From contig JBBRLA010000195.1 of NCBI GenBank assembly GCA_038231615.1, positions 1-12,758 on the forward strand: a stretch of DNA of 12,758 bases, in the 5' to 3' direction. The notes beneath the pieces are model-generated. The model did not search any database. It had not been told where the DNA came from and saw only the letters and a program-made list of their open reading frames with translations. Position numbers and translations under genes: made by a program. Shown piece by piece: positions 1 to 6,996 of the stretch; the first letter of the stretch is position 1, and every line of letters starts with the position of its first letter. This DNA comes from JBBRLA01 sp038231615 (lineage in GTDB: Bacteria; Myxococcota_A; Polyangia; Palsa-1104; JAEUJZ01).

Positions 1-245
1 AAAACGTAGATTCCGCCGACTTTTCCGTCCCCGCTCATTGAAAATGAAAGGAACCTCCTTGTTCCAGCAATGAACTTCTCGCGGATCCAAGTGAACTTTC
101 CGCAGATCCAAGCGAGCTTCCCATCAAACACAGTCGCCTTTCCTCTTCCAGAAGCGACATCGCCGGCAAAAATCTAGATTCTCCCTACCTTTCCCGTCCC
201 TGCTCCTTCCAACTGCAAGGAGCCTCTTGTTCCGGCAATGATCGG
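1..245. repeat. Diverged direct repeat, period about 168 bp
   Basis: Bases 1-77 and 169-245 are two copies of the same roughly 76-bp segment. Shared blocks include TAGATTC near the start (7-13 and 175-181) and GTTCC(A/G)GCAATGA at the end (61-73 and 229-241). They align with one compensating single-base insertion and deletion, and I estimate identity at a little under 80 percent by eye. The segment between the copies is unrelated. I see no coding signal in this 267-base stretch downstream of the ABC ATPase stop. Since copy 1 begins at the window edge, an array could continue to the left. The origin is unknown. Confidence 0.65.
72..121. repeat. 21-bp tandem repeat, about 2.3 copies
   Basis: Bases 72-92 and 93-113 match at 17 of 21 positions (core CGC(G/A)GATCCAAG), and 114-121 starts a third copy. 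The tandem lies inside the spacer of the larger 168-bp repeat. There is no recognisable protein-binding motif and the function is unknown. Confidence 0.55.
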
Positions 246-267
246 TTCAGAGAACACCCGGGAGCCT

Positions 268-1017
268 TCAGGAACCTGCGGGCGGGCCGTTCATCAGGGC
301 GAAGAACAGGTCCTCCAGGGTCGCCGTCTCCGACAGCCCGCAGCGCTGGCGCAGCTCCGGTACCGAACCCATCGCCAGGCGCCGCCCCTTCTGCATCATG
401 AGCACCCGGTGACACAGGCGTTCCGCCATGTCCAAAAGGTGCGTCGAGAGCAACACCGCCCCACCCTCCTGAGCAAAGCGATCCAGGAGCACCCGGAAGC
501 GCCGCGCCACCTCGGGATCCAGGGCGTTGGTCGGTTCGTCGAGCAGCAGCACCTTGGGCTGGTGACACAGCGAGAGCCCCAACACCACCTTCTTCTTGTT
601 CCCCAGGGACAGCTGGAGCGTCGGCGCGTCAAGGCTGGTCTCGGCCAGGCCCAGAGACGAAAACAGATCCCGCGCCCGATCCAGCGACTCCTTCACCGGC
701 AGCCCGCGCAGCTCGCACAGGAAGCGCACGTGCTCCAGCGGCGTCAGGAAGTCATACAGAAAGGGTTCGTCCGCGGCGAACCCGGTCACCGCCCGCACCG
801 ACAGAGGGTCCCGCTGGCAGTCATGCCCGCAGATCTGCGCCCGCCCACCGCTCGGCCGCAAAAGGCCGATGAGCAGCCGCAAGGTGGTGGTCTTGCCCGC
901 GCCGTTCTCCCCGACGAAGCCGACGATCTCCCCCGGCTCCACGCGGAACGACAGGTCGGCGACGGCGGCGGGGCCGTCCTCGCCAAACCGCTTCTCCAGT
1001 CCCTCGGCGACGATCAT
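268..1017 (-). CDS. ABC transporter ATP-binding protein (ABC-2 exporter type)
   Basis: A 249-residue cytoplasmic ATPase that should energise the membrane protein encoded just upstream in the same operon. The Walker A motif GENGAGKT is at residues 36-43, Walker B VLLLDEPT at 156-163, the D-loop at about 165-168 and the switch histidine H193 in STH. The signature is degenerate, LSLGN at 137-140 onward instead of LSGGQ, and the Q-loop region reads AADEP (81-85), so the usual glutamine is replaced. Loose signatures are common in NatA/CcmA-like exporters, so activity is still expected. The start codon overlaps the upstream stop as ATGA and is preceded by a GGAAAGG ribosome site about 5 nt away. 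The length is normal for the family. The substrate cannot be told from sequence. Confidence 0.93.
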   Translation of the reverse strand: MIVAEGLEKRFGEDGPAAVADLSFRVEPGEIVGFVGENGAGKTTTLRLLIGLLRPSGGRAQICGHDCQRDPLSVRAVTGFAADEPFLYDFLTPLEHVRFLCELRGLPVKESLDRARDLFSSLGLAETSLDAPTLQLSLGNKKKVVLGLSLCHQPKVLLLDEPTNALDPEVARRFRVLLDRFAQEGGAVLLSTHLLDMAERLCHRVLMMQKGRRLAMGSVPELRQRCGLSETATLEDLFFALMNGPPAGS

Positions 1018-3329
1018 GCTGCCTTTCCGCTGCTCCCGAACACCAGGACCAGCATGGGCACGGCGTTGTGGATGGTGTGGCAAAGGATCGCCGGCCGCAG
1101 CGATCCCGATAGGCGCACCGTCATCCCGGCGCAGAGCCCGAGCACCGCCACCGGCAGGTACGAGAGCGCCGGGTGCAGCACCATGAAGAACAGGGCGGCC
1201 AGCACAAGGGAGATCCAGGTCCGCCCCAGGCGCAACTCCAGCCCGCGGAGAATCCAGCCGCGGAAGAAGAGTTCCTCCGCCAGGGGATCGATCACCGTGA
1301 AGACCAGCCCCGCGGCGATGCGCAGGTAAAGGGACGTGGGGCCGATGCCCAGGCCGGCAAAAGGTGCGGAATTGTGCACCAGCACCGGGGCGACAAGCGG
1401 CAGGACCTGCGCATACTCCACCGCCACCGCCGCCGAGATCACCCCGAAGCAAACCCCGATGGCATAGCCCTTGTGCGAGGCCGGCGGCCCGAACCAACTC
1501 CCCACCGGCCACGCCGATGCCCCGGGCGCCGCGGTGTCGCGCCGCCGCGAAAGATAGGTGATCGACAACACCAGCAGCACCGCCGCCGAGGCGGTATAGG
1601 CCACCAGCACCGCCAAAAGCGCGCTGCCGCCGTGCCGCACGTAGCGCAGGAGCAGCACCGCCACCAGCCCCTGTACCGCCAGCGCCCCCGCCCCCGCCAG
1701 CCAGGCGTCGGCGAAGCGCACCGGCCCCGGCTCGGGAGGCGGATCGTCCAGGTAGGCCAGCGCGTCGGCCCCGGCATCGATCCGCCCCAAAGCCCCCAGC
1801 CCCAAAAGGATCAGCGCCGCCACCGCCGCGGACAGCGAGAGCGGCATGACGATGGACGCGCAGATGACGATCAGGTAGCCGGCGTAGATGCTGCGCAACT
1901 GCACCGGCCGGGTGTCCCGCCGGGACTGTGGGAAGCGCGCCGCCGTATCCCCCACCATGAACCACGCCATGCCCACGGCAAAAAGCGGCAGCAAGAGCGG
2001 ATGCGGCCCGGTCTGCCCGCGCACCCGCAAGAGCAGCACCGCGTACACCGGCAGCGTCAGCACAATCGCCTGCAGGCTGGCCGCCTTCCCCTTGCTGATA
2101 AGGATGCGATGGGGCGTAAGGCCGCTGGTGCGCAGCCACTCCAGCGCCCGCGCCTCCAGCGGCACCCACTGCCCCGCCGCCATCAGCACCGAGATCCCCA
2201 CCGCCAGGTAGCCCAGTGCCAGGAGCGGCGCGTCCCCGCTGTTCACCCGAAGCTGCGCCAGCACCGACGTGCTGGTCAGGAAGCTGGCGGTCAGCGGCAG
2301 GCTCACCACCAGCATGCTGCCGATGAGCACCCCGCGGTGGGTCGGGTCCCGGGTCGAGATCAAAAGATCCTTGGCCAAAAGCGAGAGCGATCGCGGCTGC
2401 CCCGGGGCCATGGGGTAGCGCCGGGTGCGGATGAGCGGCGATAGATCATCCACCGCCTCGCGCCCCAGGCGCAGCGTCGCGGTCCAGCCCAGGGACCCGG
2501 CCGCCCCCGAAAGGGCCAGGAGGATGCCCCCGTGCCGCAGCGCCGCCCAGGTCCGCCCCTCGTGTACCGCCTGAAGTAGCGCCGACACCGGGGTGAAAAG
2601 CAGCCACTCCGCCAGCCGATCCCCCAGGGCCCCGCCGGTCCCCCGGGCCACCAGCACGTAGGCGTAGCCCAGGGGAAGCAGGGCCAGCCCGGCCCAGGCG
2701 ACAAGCTGCCCCTGCCGGTAGGGCGGCAGGTAGCGCCGCGCCGCCGCGTATCCCGCCACCCCGCCGCCGACGATCAGCAAGAGCGCCGCCAACGCCAGCA
2801 CCCCGAACAGCGCCACCACCGCTGCGGGCGACGGCCCGAACACCAGCGCCGGGGCCAAAAGGTGCGAGAACAGAAAGATGCCCAAAAGGGACAGGAAGAA
2901 CGTCGCCTGCCCGAGTCGGGCCACCACCCGCTGCCGCCCGTCCAGGGGCAGCGCCAGCCACAGCTCGGTGTCGATGGCTGCGCGCTGCTTGCCGACGATG
3001 CCATCGGCGCGGATCATGGCCGGCGGCAGCAGCAGCAAAATGCCCAGCCCATCCAGGAGGAAGATCGCCGCCGCCTGCCCGCTGGCCCGCGCCCCCTGCC
3101 CATGGGCAAGCAGACCGGCGAAGCGCTGGTACTGCTGCCACACCATCCCCCCCACCTGGCCGAAGATCCCGACGAAGAAGGCGGCGTTCAGCAGGTAGGT
3201 CAGCGGCCCCCCGGCGCGCTGGCGCATGGAGCGGCGCATCACATGGTACACCACCCACAGGGAGGTGCGCAGCACCCGCAGGGTAGATGGGCGACGGGAG
3301 ACAGGGGCATCCAGAATGGACCTGAGCAT
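1014..3329 (-). CDS. ABC-2 type permease fused to CPBP intramembrane metalloprotease domain
   Basis: A 771-residue polytopic membrane protein. Residues 1 to about 600 are hydrophobic with exporter-permease traits, including an ELWLALPLDGRQRVVARL-like linker at 122-139 (compare the 'LLalPlsr' segment of ABC-2 permeases) and a second such unit starting around KDLL at 320. The C-terminal 150 residues are a CPBP (Abi/CAAX prenyl-protease-like) domain: EELFFR at 685-690 (motif 1, glutamates 685-686 and R690), FMVLH ending at H719 (motif 2) and H751-x-x-x-N755 (last motif). All putative catalytic residues are present. Permease/CPBP fusions paired with a NatA-like ATPase are a known architecture. 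The ATPase gene follows with a 4-nt overlap. The chosen ATG at 3327-3329 has no clear ribosome site. The next ATG is at residue 31, so the start is uncertain. Confidence 0.88.
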   Translation of the reverse strand: MLRSILDAPVSRRPSTLRVLRTSLWVVYHVMRRSMRQRAGGPLTYLLNAAFFVGIFGQVGGMVWQQYQRFAGLLAHGQGARASGQAAAIFLLDGLGILLLLPPAMIRADGIVGKQRAAIDTELWLALPLDGRQRVVARLGQATFFLSLLGIFLFSHLLAPALVFGPSPAAVVALFGVLALAALLLIVGGGVAGYAAARRYLPPYRQGQLVAWAGLALLPLGYAYVLVARGTGGALGDRLAEWLLFTPVSALLQAVHEGRTWAALRHGGILLALSGAAGSLGWTATLRLGREAVDDLSPLIRTRRYPMAPGQPRSLSLLAKDLLISTRDPTHRGVLIGSMLVVSLPLTASFLTSTSVLAQLRVNSGDAPLLALGYLAVGISVLMAAGQWVPLEARALEWLRTSGLTPHRILISKGKAASLQAIVLTLPVYAVLLLRVRGQTGPHPLLLPLFAVGMAWFMVGDTAARFPQSRRDTRPVQLRSIYAGYLIVICASIVMPLSLSAAVAALILLGLGALGRIDAGADALAYLDDPPPEPGPVRFADAWLAGAGALAVQGLVAVLLLRYVRHGGSALLAVLVAYTASAAVLLVLSITYLSRRRDTAAPGASAWPVGSWFGPPASHKGYAIGVCFGVISAAVAVEYAQVLPLVAPVLVHNSAPFAGLGIGPTSLYLRIAAGLVFTVIDPLAEELFFRGWILRGLELRLGRTWISLVLAALFFMVLHPALSYLPVAVLGLCAGMTVRLSGSLRPAILCHTIHNAVPMLVLVFGSSGKAA

Positions 3330-3344
3330 AGCACATGAAGCCGC

Positions 3345-3671
3345 GCAAGAAAACCCACACGTCCTTTTCGGTGACGGCCACTATCCCGGTGATGTTGGCC
3401 TCGGTGCGGGCATCGATCTTTTCCCAGCCTTCGCCGTCGCCTCGTCGGCAGTGCCCCCGCCGATGGCGTAGAACTCCTCGTCCTCTTCGCCGGGGAGACG
3501 CCCCGCGCAAAGCAGCCGCACGTCCTCCAGGCCAGCGCCCCAGATGGCGCAGACGGTGTGATCGGTACGAGTGAGGACGGTCGCGCCTGCGGCGTGCTTG
3601 ATCAGGATCTCCCAGCCCCCGATCCAGACGTCCTCTGGATTCGCTATCGCAAGACTATTTTCGTAGCCAGG
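3345..3671 (-). pseudogene. Frameshifted fragment of a 'DVW' repeat (beta-propeller-like) protein gene
   Basis: Two minus-strand reading frames together spell one degenerate repeat protein. The upstream frame (about 3671-3440) gives NPEDVWIGG, then AIWGAGLEDVRLLCAG and FYAIGGGT. The other frame (about 3445-3345) continues with DGEGWEKIDARTEANITGI and TEKDVWVF. Both echo the 'WDG.. W.....T...L.GVWG...DVWAVG' repeat typical of secreted or lipoprotein propeller-like proteins in myxobacteria. A single indel near 3440 would join them. No signal peptide or full-length ORF remains. The fragment runs into the start region of the permease on one side and stops near the lower-GC PIN cassette on the other. 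This reading rests on motif resemblance only. Confidence 0.55.
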
Positions 3672-3731
3672 GGAGCGTATCAGGTGGGGGGTGACACTGA
3701 ATGATGTCAGCGATGGTAGATCCGCTTCGGG

Positions 3732-3760
3732 TTGCCCTGGCGCATGTTCAGTTTCATTAT
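3732..3760 (+). promoter_or_regulatory. Candidate sigma-70-like promoter for the PIN cassette
   Basis: TTGCCC at 3732-3737 and CATTAT at 3755-3760 are separated by exactly 17 bases and each matches 4 of 6 consensus positions. It lies about 50 bases upstream of the chosen ATG at 3812. Pattern only. No operator-like palindrome was identified with confidence. Confidence 0.3.
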
Positions 3761-3811
3761 GCGCTCCAAGGCCGTTGCGCGTCAGGGCACAATCTGAGAG
3801 GATTCGATCGC

Positions 3812-4579
3812 ATGCCGCCTCGCAAGCCCCAGAAACCAACAACGATTACGATTGCGATCGTTGGCGACGGCATCACTCCGAAAGATGTCTCGATACGCCA
3901 ATTGGCCAACCTCTTGGAGGCCACCGCCGCCACCTTCGAAGCGATCGCAGCCGACGGGAATACGGATCCGCCGAAGCTCAGTCTCTCACGGGTTAAGCAG
4001 GGCTCCGCGGCCTACGACCTCCGAGCTGATGCCCCTGGGGCGCACCGCGTGATGACTTCCTTTGTGGCCACGGCGAGAAAGCGTGGCAAGGATTCCTCTC
4101 CGCGTACTAGAAGTGCCCTCGGTCGGCTTCAGAAAGTCGCGGCACATGCAGGCGCGGCGCTGCGCATAGATCCACTAGAAGGCCAGAAGACCAAGCCTGT
4201 CATCTTGGCGGCACCTATCCCAGAGGACGATACCCAGATCGAAGAGGGTACGGTCGTCCATGGGCGTCTCGTTGGCCTGAAGCTCGATGCACGAGACAAA
4301 GCAACAATTACAATTCGCTATGATGATGGCGGACACGGTGATTTTGCCGCATCGGCTGAATTGATGACCGAGGCAGCTCCGCTTCTGGGCGCCCATGTTC
4401 TTGCGCGAGTCACGTTTCTCAGAGGAGAACAAGATTGGGAGGGCGAAATTGAATCCATCGAGGAGCGCCCCGAAGAGCAGGATTTCATGTCTCTAATCAG
4501 AGAGGCACGGCAAAAGCTACAAGACCGGGATGTGGTTGTAGATGCCCGTGCGTGGCTGACGGAGAATGATGAGCAATGA
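3812..4579 (+). CDS. Unknown protein coupled to a PIN nuclease, putative antitoxin or partner
   Basis: A 255-residue soluble protein of a family I do not recognise. The reading frame is open upstream to 3701, but ATG 3812 has a GAGAGGA ribosome site at 3796-3802 and begins with a basic MPPRKPQK leader, so I chose it. Two parts can be seen. Residues 10 to about 135 start with a beta strand and helix (TTITIAIVGDG, then RQLANLLEATAATFEAIA) and a 'VKQGSAAYDL' strand. Residues about 150-225 look like a small beta-barrel (EGTVVHGRLVGLKL, ATITIRYDDG, LGAHVLARVTFLRG). The tail is helical and acidic. The stop overlaps the next start as ATGA, which implies coupled expression with the PIN protein. Codons are less GC-biased than in neighbours, suggesting transfer. 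It is far larger than a VapB. Antitoxin, sensor or RNA-binding partner are all possible. Confidence 0.85.
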   Translation: MPPRKPQKPTTITIAIVGDGITPKDVSIRQLANLLEATAATFEAIAADGNTDPPKLSLSRVKQGSAAYDLRADAPGAHRVMTSFVATARKRGKDSSPRTRSALGRLQKVAAHAGAALRIDPLEGQKTKPVILAAPIPEDDTQIEEGTVVHGRLVGLKLDARDKATITIRYDDGGHGDFAASAELMTEAAPLLGAHVLARVTFLRGEQDWEGEIESIEERPEEQDFMSLIREARQKLQDRDVVVDARAWLTENDEQ

Positions 4580-5163
4580 TCCGTCCAATCGCAGTCCTCG
4601 ACACGGACATCATTATCCTTCTTCTTGACAGGACGAACGATAAAATCGTCGGCGATTGGCAGGCATATATTGGCCTGACAATCGAGAATTTAAAAAAGCA
4701 AAAGGCTCGATTCGTTATCCCGGCTCCGGTAGTTGCAGAACTATGTAAAGATGGTCCCGGATCGGCAGCGCTGCGCGAAATCTCGCGCGAGATTCTGGGC
4801 AAGATCCGCGTGGAAGTTCTGGACGAAGATGCTGCGGATGTTGCCGGCCAAATGGTCCGCATGGCACTCCGGGCCCGCGAAGGGCGAGAGCGCGGAGCGG
4901 TGAAGTTCGACACGCTCATTGCCGCGATTGCCCATAAGATCGGGGCGCGGTGGCTACTGACTCACAACGTAAAGGACATGCGCCGATGCCTGAGCGTGGT
5001 CAGTTCGTCGGTGGAAATCCTGGTTGCCACCGATCCGCCCGCAACCGGTCAGCAGGTGACGGTGCAGATGCTTCAGCCGACCAAAGTTGCTGAAGCCCCT
5101 AGCGGTGCGTCCGCACCTCGTATGCCTCGTTCGCGCGGTTCTAAGAAAGACCCAGGACCATAA
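4576..5163 (+). CDS. PIN-domain ribonuclease, VapC-like putative toxin
   Basis: A 195-residue protein with a PIN fold over residues 5 to about 140. The acidic metal-binding set is complete: D9 and D11 in VLDTDIIILLLD, E55 in VVAELCKD, D112 in KFDTLIAAIA, and D134 in THNVKDMRR. PIN proteins of this layout are Mg2+-dependent RNases that usually cut tRNA, rRNA or mRNA, and most are toxins silenced by the protein encoded just upstream. The start lies inside the upstream stop (ATGA), with GGAG at about 4561 as a likely ribosome site. The last 50 residues, rich in proline, serine and basic residues, are an extension not needed for the fold. The beginning of the gene is conspicuously AT-richer than the flanks. 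Which RNA it cleaves, and whether it is a toxin rather than a processing enzyme, cannot be read here. Confidence 0.87.
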   Translation: MIRPIAVLDTDIIILLLDRTNDKIVGDWQAYIGLTIENLKKQKARFVIPAPVVAELCKDGPGSAALREISREILGKIRVEVLDEDAADVAGQMVRMALRAREGRERGAVKFDTLIAAIAHKIGARWLLTHNVKDMRRCLSVVSSSVEILVATDPPATGQQVTVQMLQPTKVAEAPSGASAPRMPRSRGSKKDPGP

Positions 5164-5210
5164 TTCCCAGTCTTTTCCAGACCCCCCCCGCCCAGCATGC
5201 GGGAAGGTCA

Positions 5211-5966
5211 TTGACCAATCGAAACTCCCGCACTGCCCCTCCGACAGGCGGCAAAGTACTTGTGCGCAACCCACGTATATACGCCCTGACCGACGAGCTG
5301 GTCTTTCCCTCCCCCGAGCTGTCCCGGCCGGACGGCCTTCTGGCGGCCTTTGGCGACCTGTCCGTGCCACGGCTGCTTTTGGCCTATCAGAGCGGCATCT
5401 TCCCGTGGTACGATACCGACTCGCCCATCCTGTGGTGGTCACCCCCCGAGCGCGCCATCGTCACGCCAAAGGAGGTCCACATCGGCAGGAGCCTGCGCAA
5501 GGTGGTGACCCGGGGCGTCTTCGAGGTGCGCTTCGACACCGCCTTCGCCGCGGTGATCCGGGGCTGCGCCACCGCCCGGCGCAGCGCCGCCATGGGCAGC
5601 GGGACGTGGATCGTGCCCGAGATGCAGCAGGCCTACATCCGGCTTCACGAGGCGGGGTACGCCCACTCGGTGGAGGTGTACGAGAAAGGGCCAAAGGGGG
5701 CCTTGGCCGGGGGCCTCTACGGGGTGTCCCTGGGCGGCTCGTTCTTCGGTGAGTCGATGTTCAGCCGGGTTTCGGAGGCATCCAAAGTGGCGTTCGCCAC
5801 GCTGACCGAGCGGCTCATCGAGTGGGACTTCGACCTGATCGACTGCCAGCTCATGAATGACCACGTCGAGCGCTTCGGCGCCCACCTGATCCCCCGGCGC
5901 GGGTTCCTTTTCCGCCTGCAAGAGTCCCTGCTGCGGCCGACCCGGCGGGGTGCGTGGACGGCGTAG
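5211..5966 (+). CDS. aat: Leucyl/phenylalanyl-tRNA--protein transferase
   Basis: This enzyme transfers Leu or Phe from aminoacyl-tRNA to proteins with an N-terminal Arg or Lys, marking them for ClpS/ClpAP degradation (N-degron pathway, cytoplasm). Family motifs are clear: DGLLAAFGDLS (41-51), GIFPWY (62-67), PILWWSPPERAIV (72-84), MGSGTWIVPEM (128-138), GLYGVSLGGSFFGESMFS (168-185) and LIDCQ (209-213). The 251-residue length is close to the usual 230-250. The chosen start is TTG at 5211 behind GGAAGG (5202-5207). A GTG at 5262 (residue 18) would give a length nearer the family norm and is a real alternative. GC-rich codon use resumes here after the PIN cassette. The C-terminal RPTRRGAWTA tail is variable. 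Confidence 0.95.
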   Translation: MTNRNSRTAPPTGGKVLVRNPRIYALTDELVFPSPELSRPDGLLAAFGDLSVPRLLLAYQSGIFPWYDTDSPILWWSPPERAIVTPKEVHIGRSLRKVVTRGVFEVRFDTAFAAVIRGCATARRSAAMGSGTWIVPEMQQAYIRLHEAGYAHSVEVYEKGPKGALAGGLYGVSLGGSFFGESMFSRVSEASKVAFATLTERLIEWDFDLIDCQLMNDHVERFGAHLIPRRGFLFRLQESLLRPTRRGAWTA

Positions 5967-5983
5967 CGCAAATGCGCTAGAGT
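5955..5983 (+). promoter_or_regulatory. Candidate promoter for the LolA-like gene
   Basis: TGGACG at 5955-5960 and TAGAGT at 5978-5983 are spaced by 17 bases, each 4 of 6 to the sigma-70 consensus. The -35 box lies in the last codons of aat. It would give an untranslated leader of about 40 bases before ATG 6027. A short palindrome, TAGCGC-AAAT-GCGCTA (5964-5979), lies between the boxes and includes the aat stop. It could be an operator, or chance. Confidence 0.38.
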
Positions 5984-6026
5984 ACGGCCCCGAGATTCCG
6001 TGGCCCCGCTCGAAAGGAGACCTCCC

Positions 6027-6839
6027 ATGTCGATTTATGTTCCCGGGCCCCGGCCCGCCTTCCGGCGTGTCGGACTTCCCCCTCGACGTCGCCTGGGGGC
6101 GGTCGTGGCGCTCGGGTTTGTCGGCTTGAGCCTGTGGGCCCTTTGCCCGGGCCGCGCCCGCGCCGAGACCGGCGACGAGATTTACCAGAAGATGCAGGCG
6201 GTCTACGCGGGCGCCAAGACTTTTCAGGGGGTCCTCATCCGCAAGAAGACCCTCCCCGGCCCCGACGGCAAGAGCACCACCCAGACGACCACCCTGGAAC
6301 TCAAGTTCAAGGCCCCCGACAAGTGGGTCATGAAGAACACCGTCGCCGGCCCCGGCGTACCCGGCGGGACCGTCATCGAGGTCATGGTCAGCGATGGCAA
6401 GACCGTCATCGTCAGCGCGGCGGCCTCGAAGTCCTACCAGAAGCTGCCGCTCAAGCCGATCGCCCTTTCCCAGTTCGTCAGCGTACTCAACCCCAAAGAC
6501 GGAGTCAGCCTGCTGCCCGGGACCACTGTTGACGGGCGGCCGGCCTACGTGCTTTCGCCCAACCTCCCGAAGGACTTGACCCCTGAACAGAAGGCGGGCG
6601 TCAAGGGAGTCAAGGCGGCCCTGACAATCGACAAGCAGAACTACCACTTTATCCAGATGACCGTCAGCGGACCCAAGGGCTCCCAGGAACACGTGCTGAG
6701 CGCCCAGACGCTGGATGGGCCCCTGCCGGACAGCCTGTTTGTCCCCACCCCCCCGGCGGGGTTCAAGGAAGAGAAGCCCCCTGGTGGCGCTGGCAGTCCC
6801 GGCGGTCCGGGTGGCGCTGGCGGCCCGTCTCATCGGTAG
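6027..6839 (+). CDS. Exported LolA-like (outer-membrane lipoprotein-sorting type) protein
   Basis: A 270-residue exported protein. A basic N-region (RRVGLPPRRR, 13-22) and a hydrophobic stretch (about 24-40) end in GRARA, with a likely signal peptidase I cut after A46. The mature part starts ETGDEIYQKMQAVYAGAKTF and continues with alternating strands (TTLELKFKAPDKWVMK, VIEVMVSDGKTVIV, SKSYQKLPL). This is the pattern of the LolA/LolB-like half-barrel fold that binds acyl chains in the periplasm. True LolA is about 200 residues, so this is a paralogue rather than an assured chaperone for lipoproteins. The C-terminal 25 residues are a Gly/Pro-rich low-complexity tail. The ATG at 6027 has an AAAGGAGA ribosome site 6 nt upstream and is preferred over the weaker in-frame start at 6000. 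It appears monocistronic. Confidence 0.78.
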   Translation: MSIYVPGPRPAFRRVGLPPRRRLGAVVALGFVGLSLWALCPGRARAETGDEIYQKMQAVYAGAKTFQGVLIRKKTLPGPDGKSTTQTTTLELKFKAPDKWVMKNTVAGPGVPGGTVIEVMVSDGKTVIVSAAASKSYQKLPLKPIALSQFVSVLNPKDGVSLLPGTTVDGRPAYVLSPNLPKDLTPEQKAGVKGVKAALTIDKQNYHFIQMTVSGPKGSQEHVLSAQTLDGPLPDSLFVPTPPAGFKEEKPPGGAGSPGGPGGAGGPSHR

Positions 6840-6996
6840 CGCCTTCTTTGCCAGGGTTTGGCCAGTTTGCCCGCCGCGGGCCGGATTACTTGCGCCGGCC
6901 GGTCAGCGCGGGGATGCTTGATGCGTACTACTGAATGCGAATGATCGTAATGACCTCACCAGACCTGCCCGCTAACCCGGGCCACGGGGCGCTTGT

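Noticed and set aside
1018..2169. Upstream extension of the ATPase frame
   Set aside because: The ATPase starts at 1017 with a ribosome site. The extension is Ala/Gly-rich shadow of the permease.
1173..2444. Long plus-strand open frame opposite the permease
   Set aside because: It is antisense to a well-supported membrane protein, and its His/Arg/Gln/Pro-rich product is typical of GC-rich shadow frames.
5187..5203. CCCGC...GCGGG stem after the PIN gene
   Set aside because: A 5-bp stem next to a C-run with no T-tract, overlapping the aat ribosome site. Not distinguishable from chance.
5439..6833. 464-codon minus-strand frame across aat and the LolA-like gene
   Set aside because: Both plus-strand genes have clear family motifs. 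The minus-strand product shows none.
6878..6902. Possible hairpin terminator after the LolA-like gene
   Set aside because: The GGGCCGG/CCGGCC arms are short and there is no T-run. This is expected by chance at this GC content.
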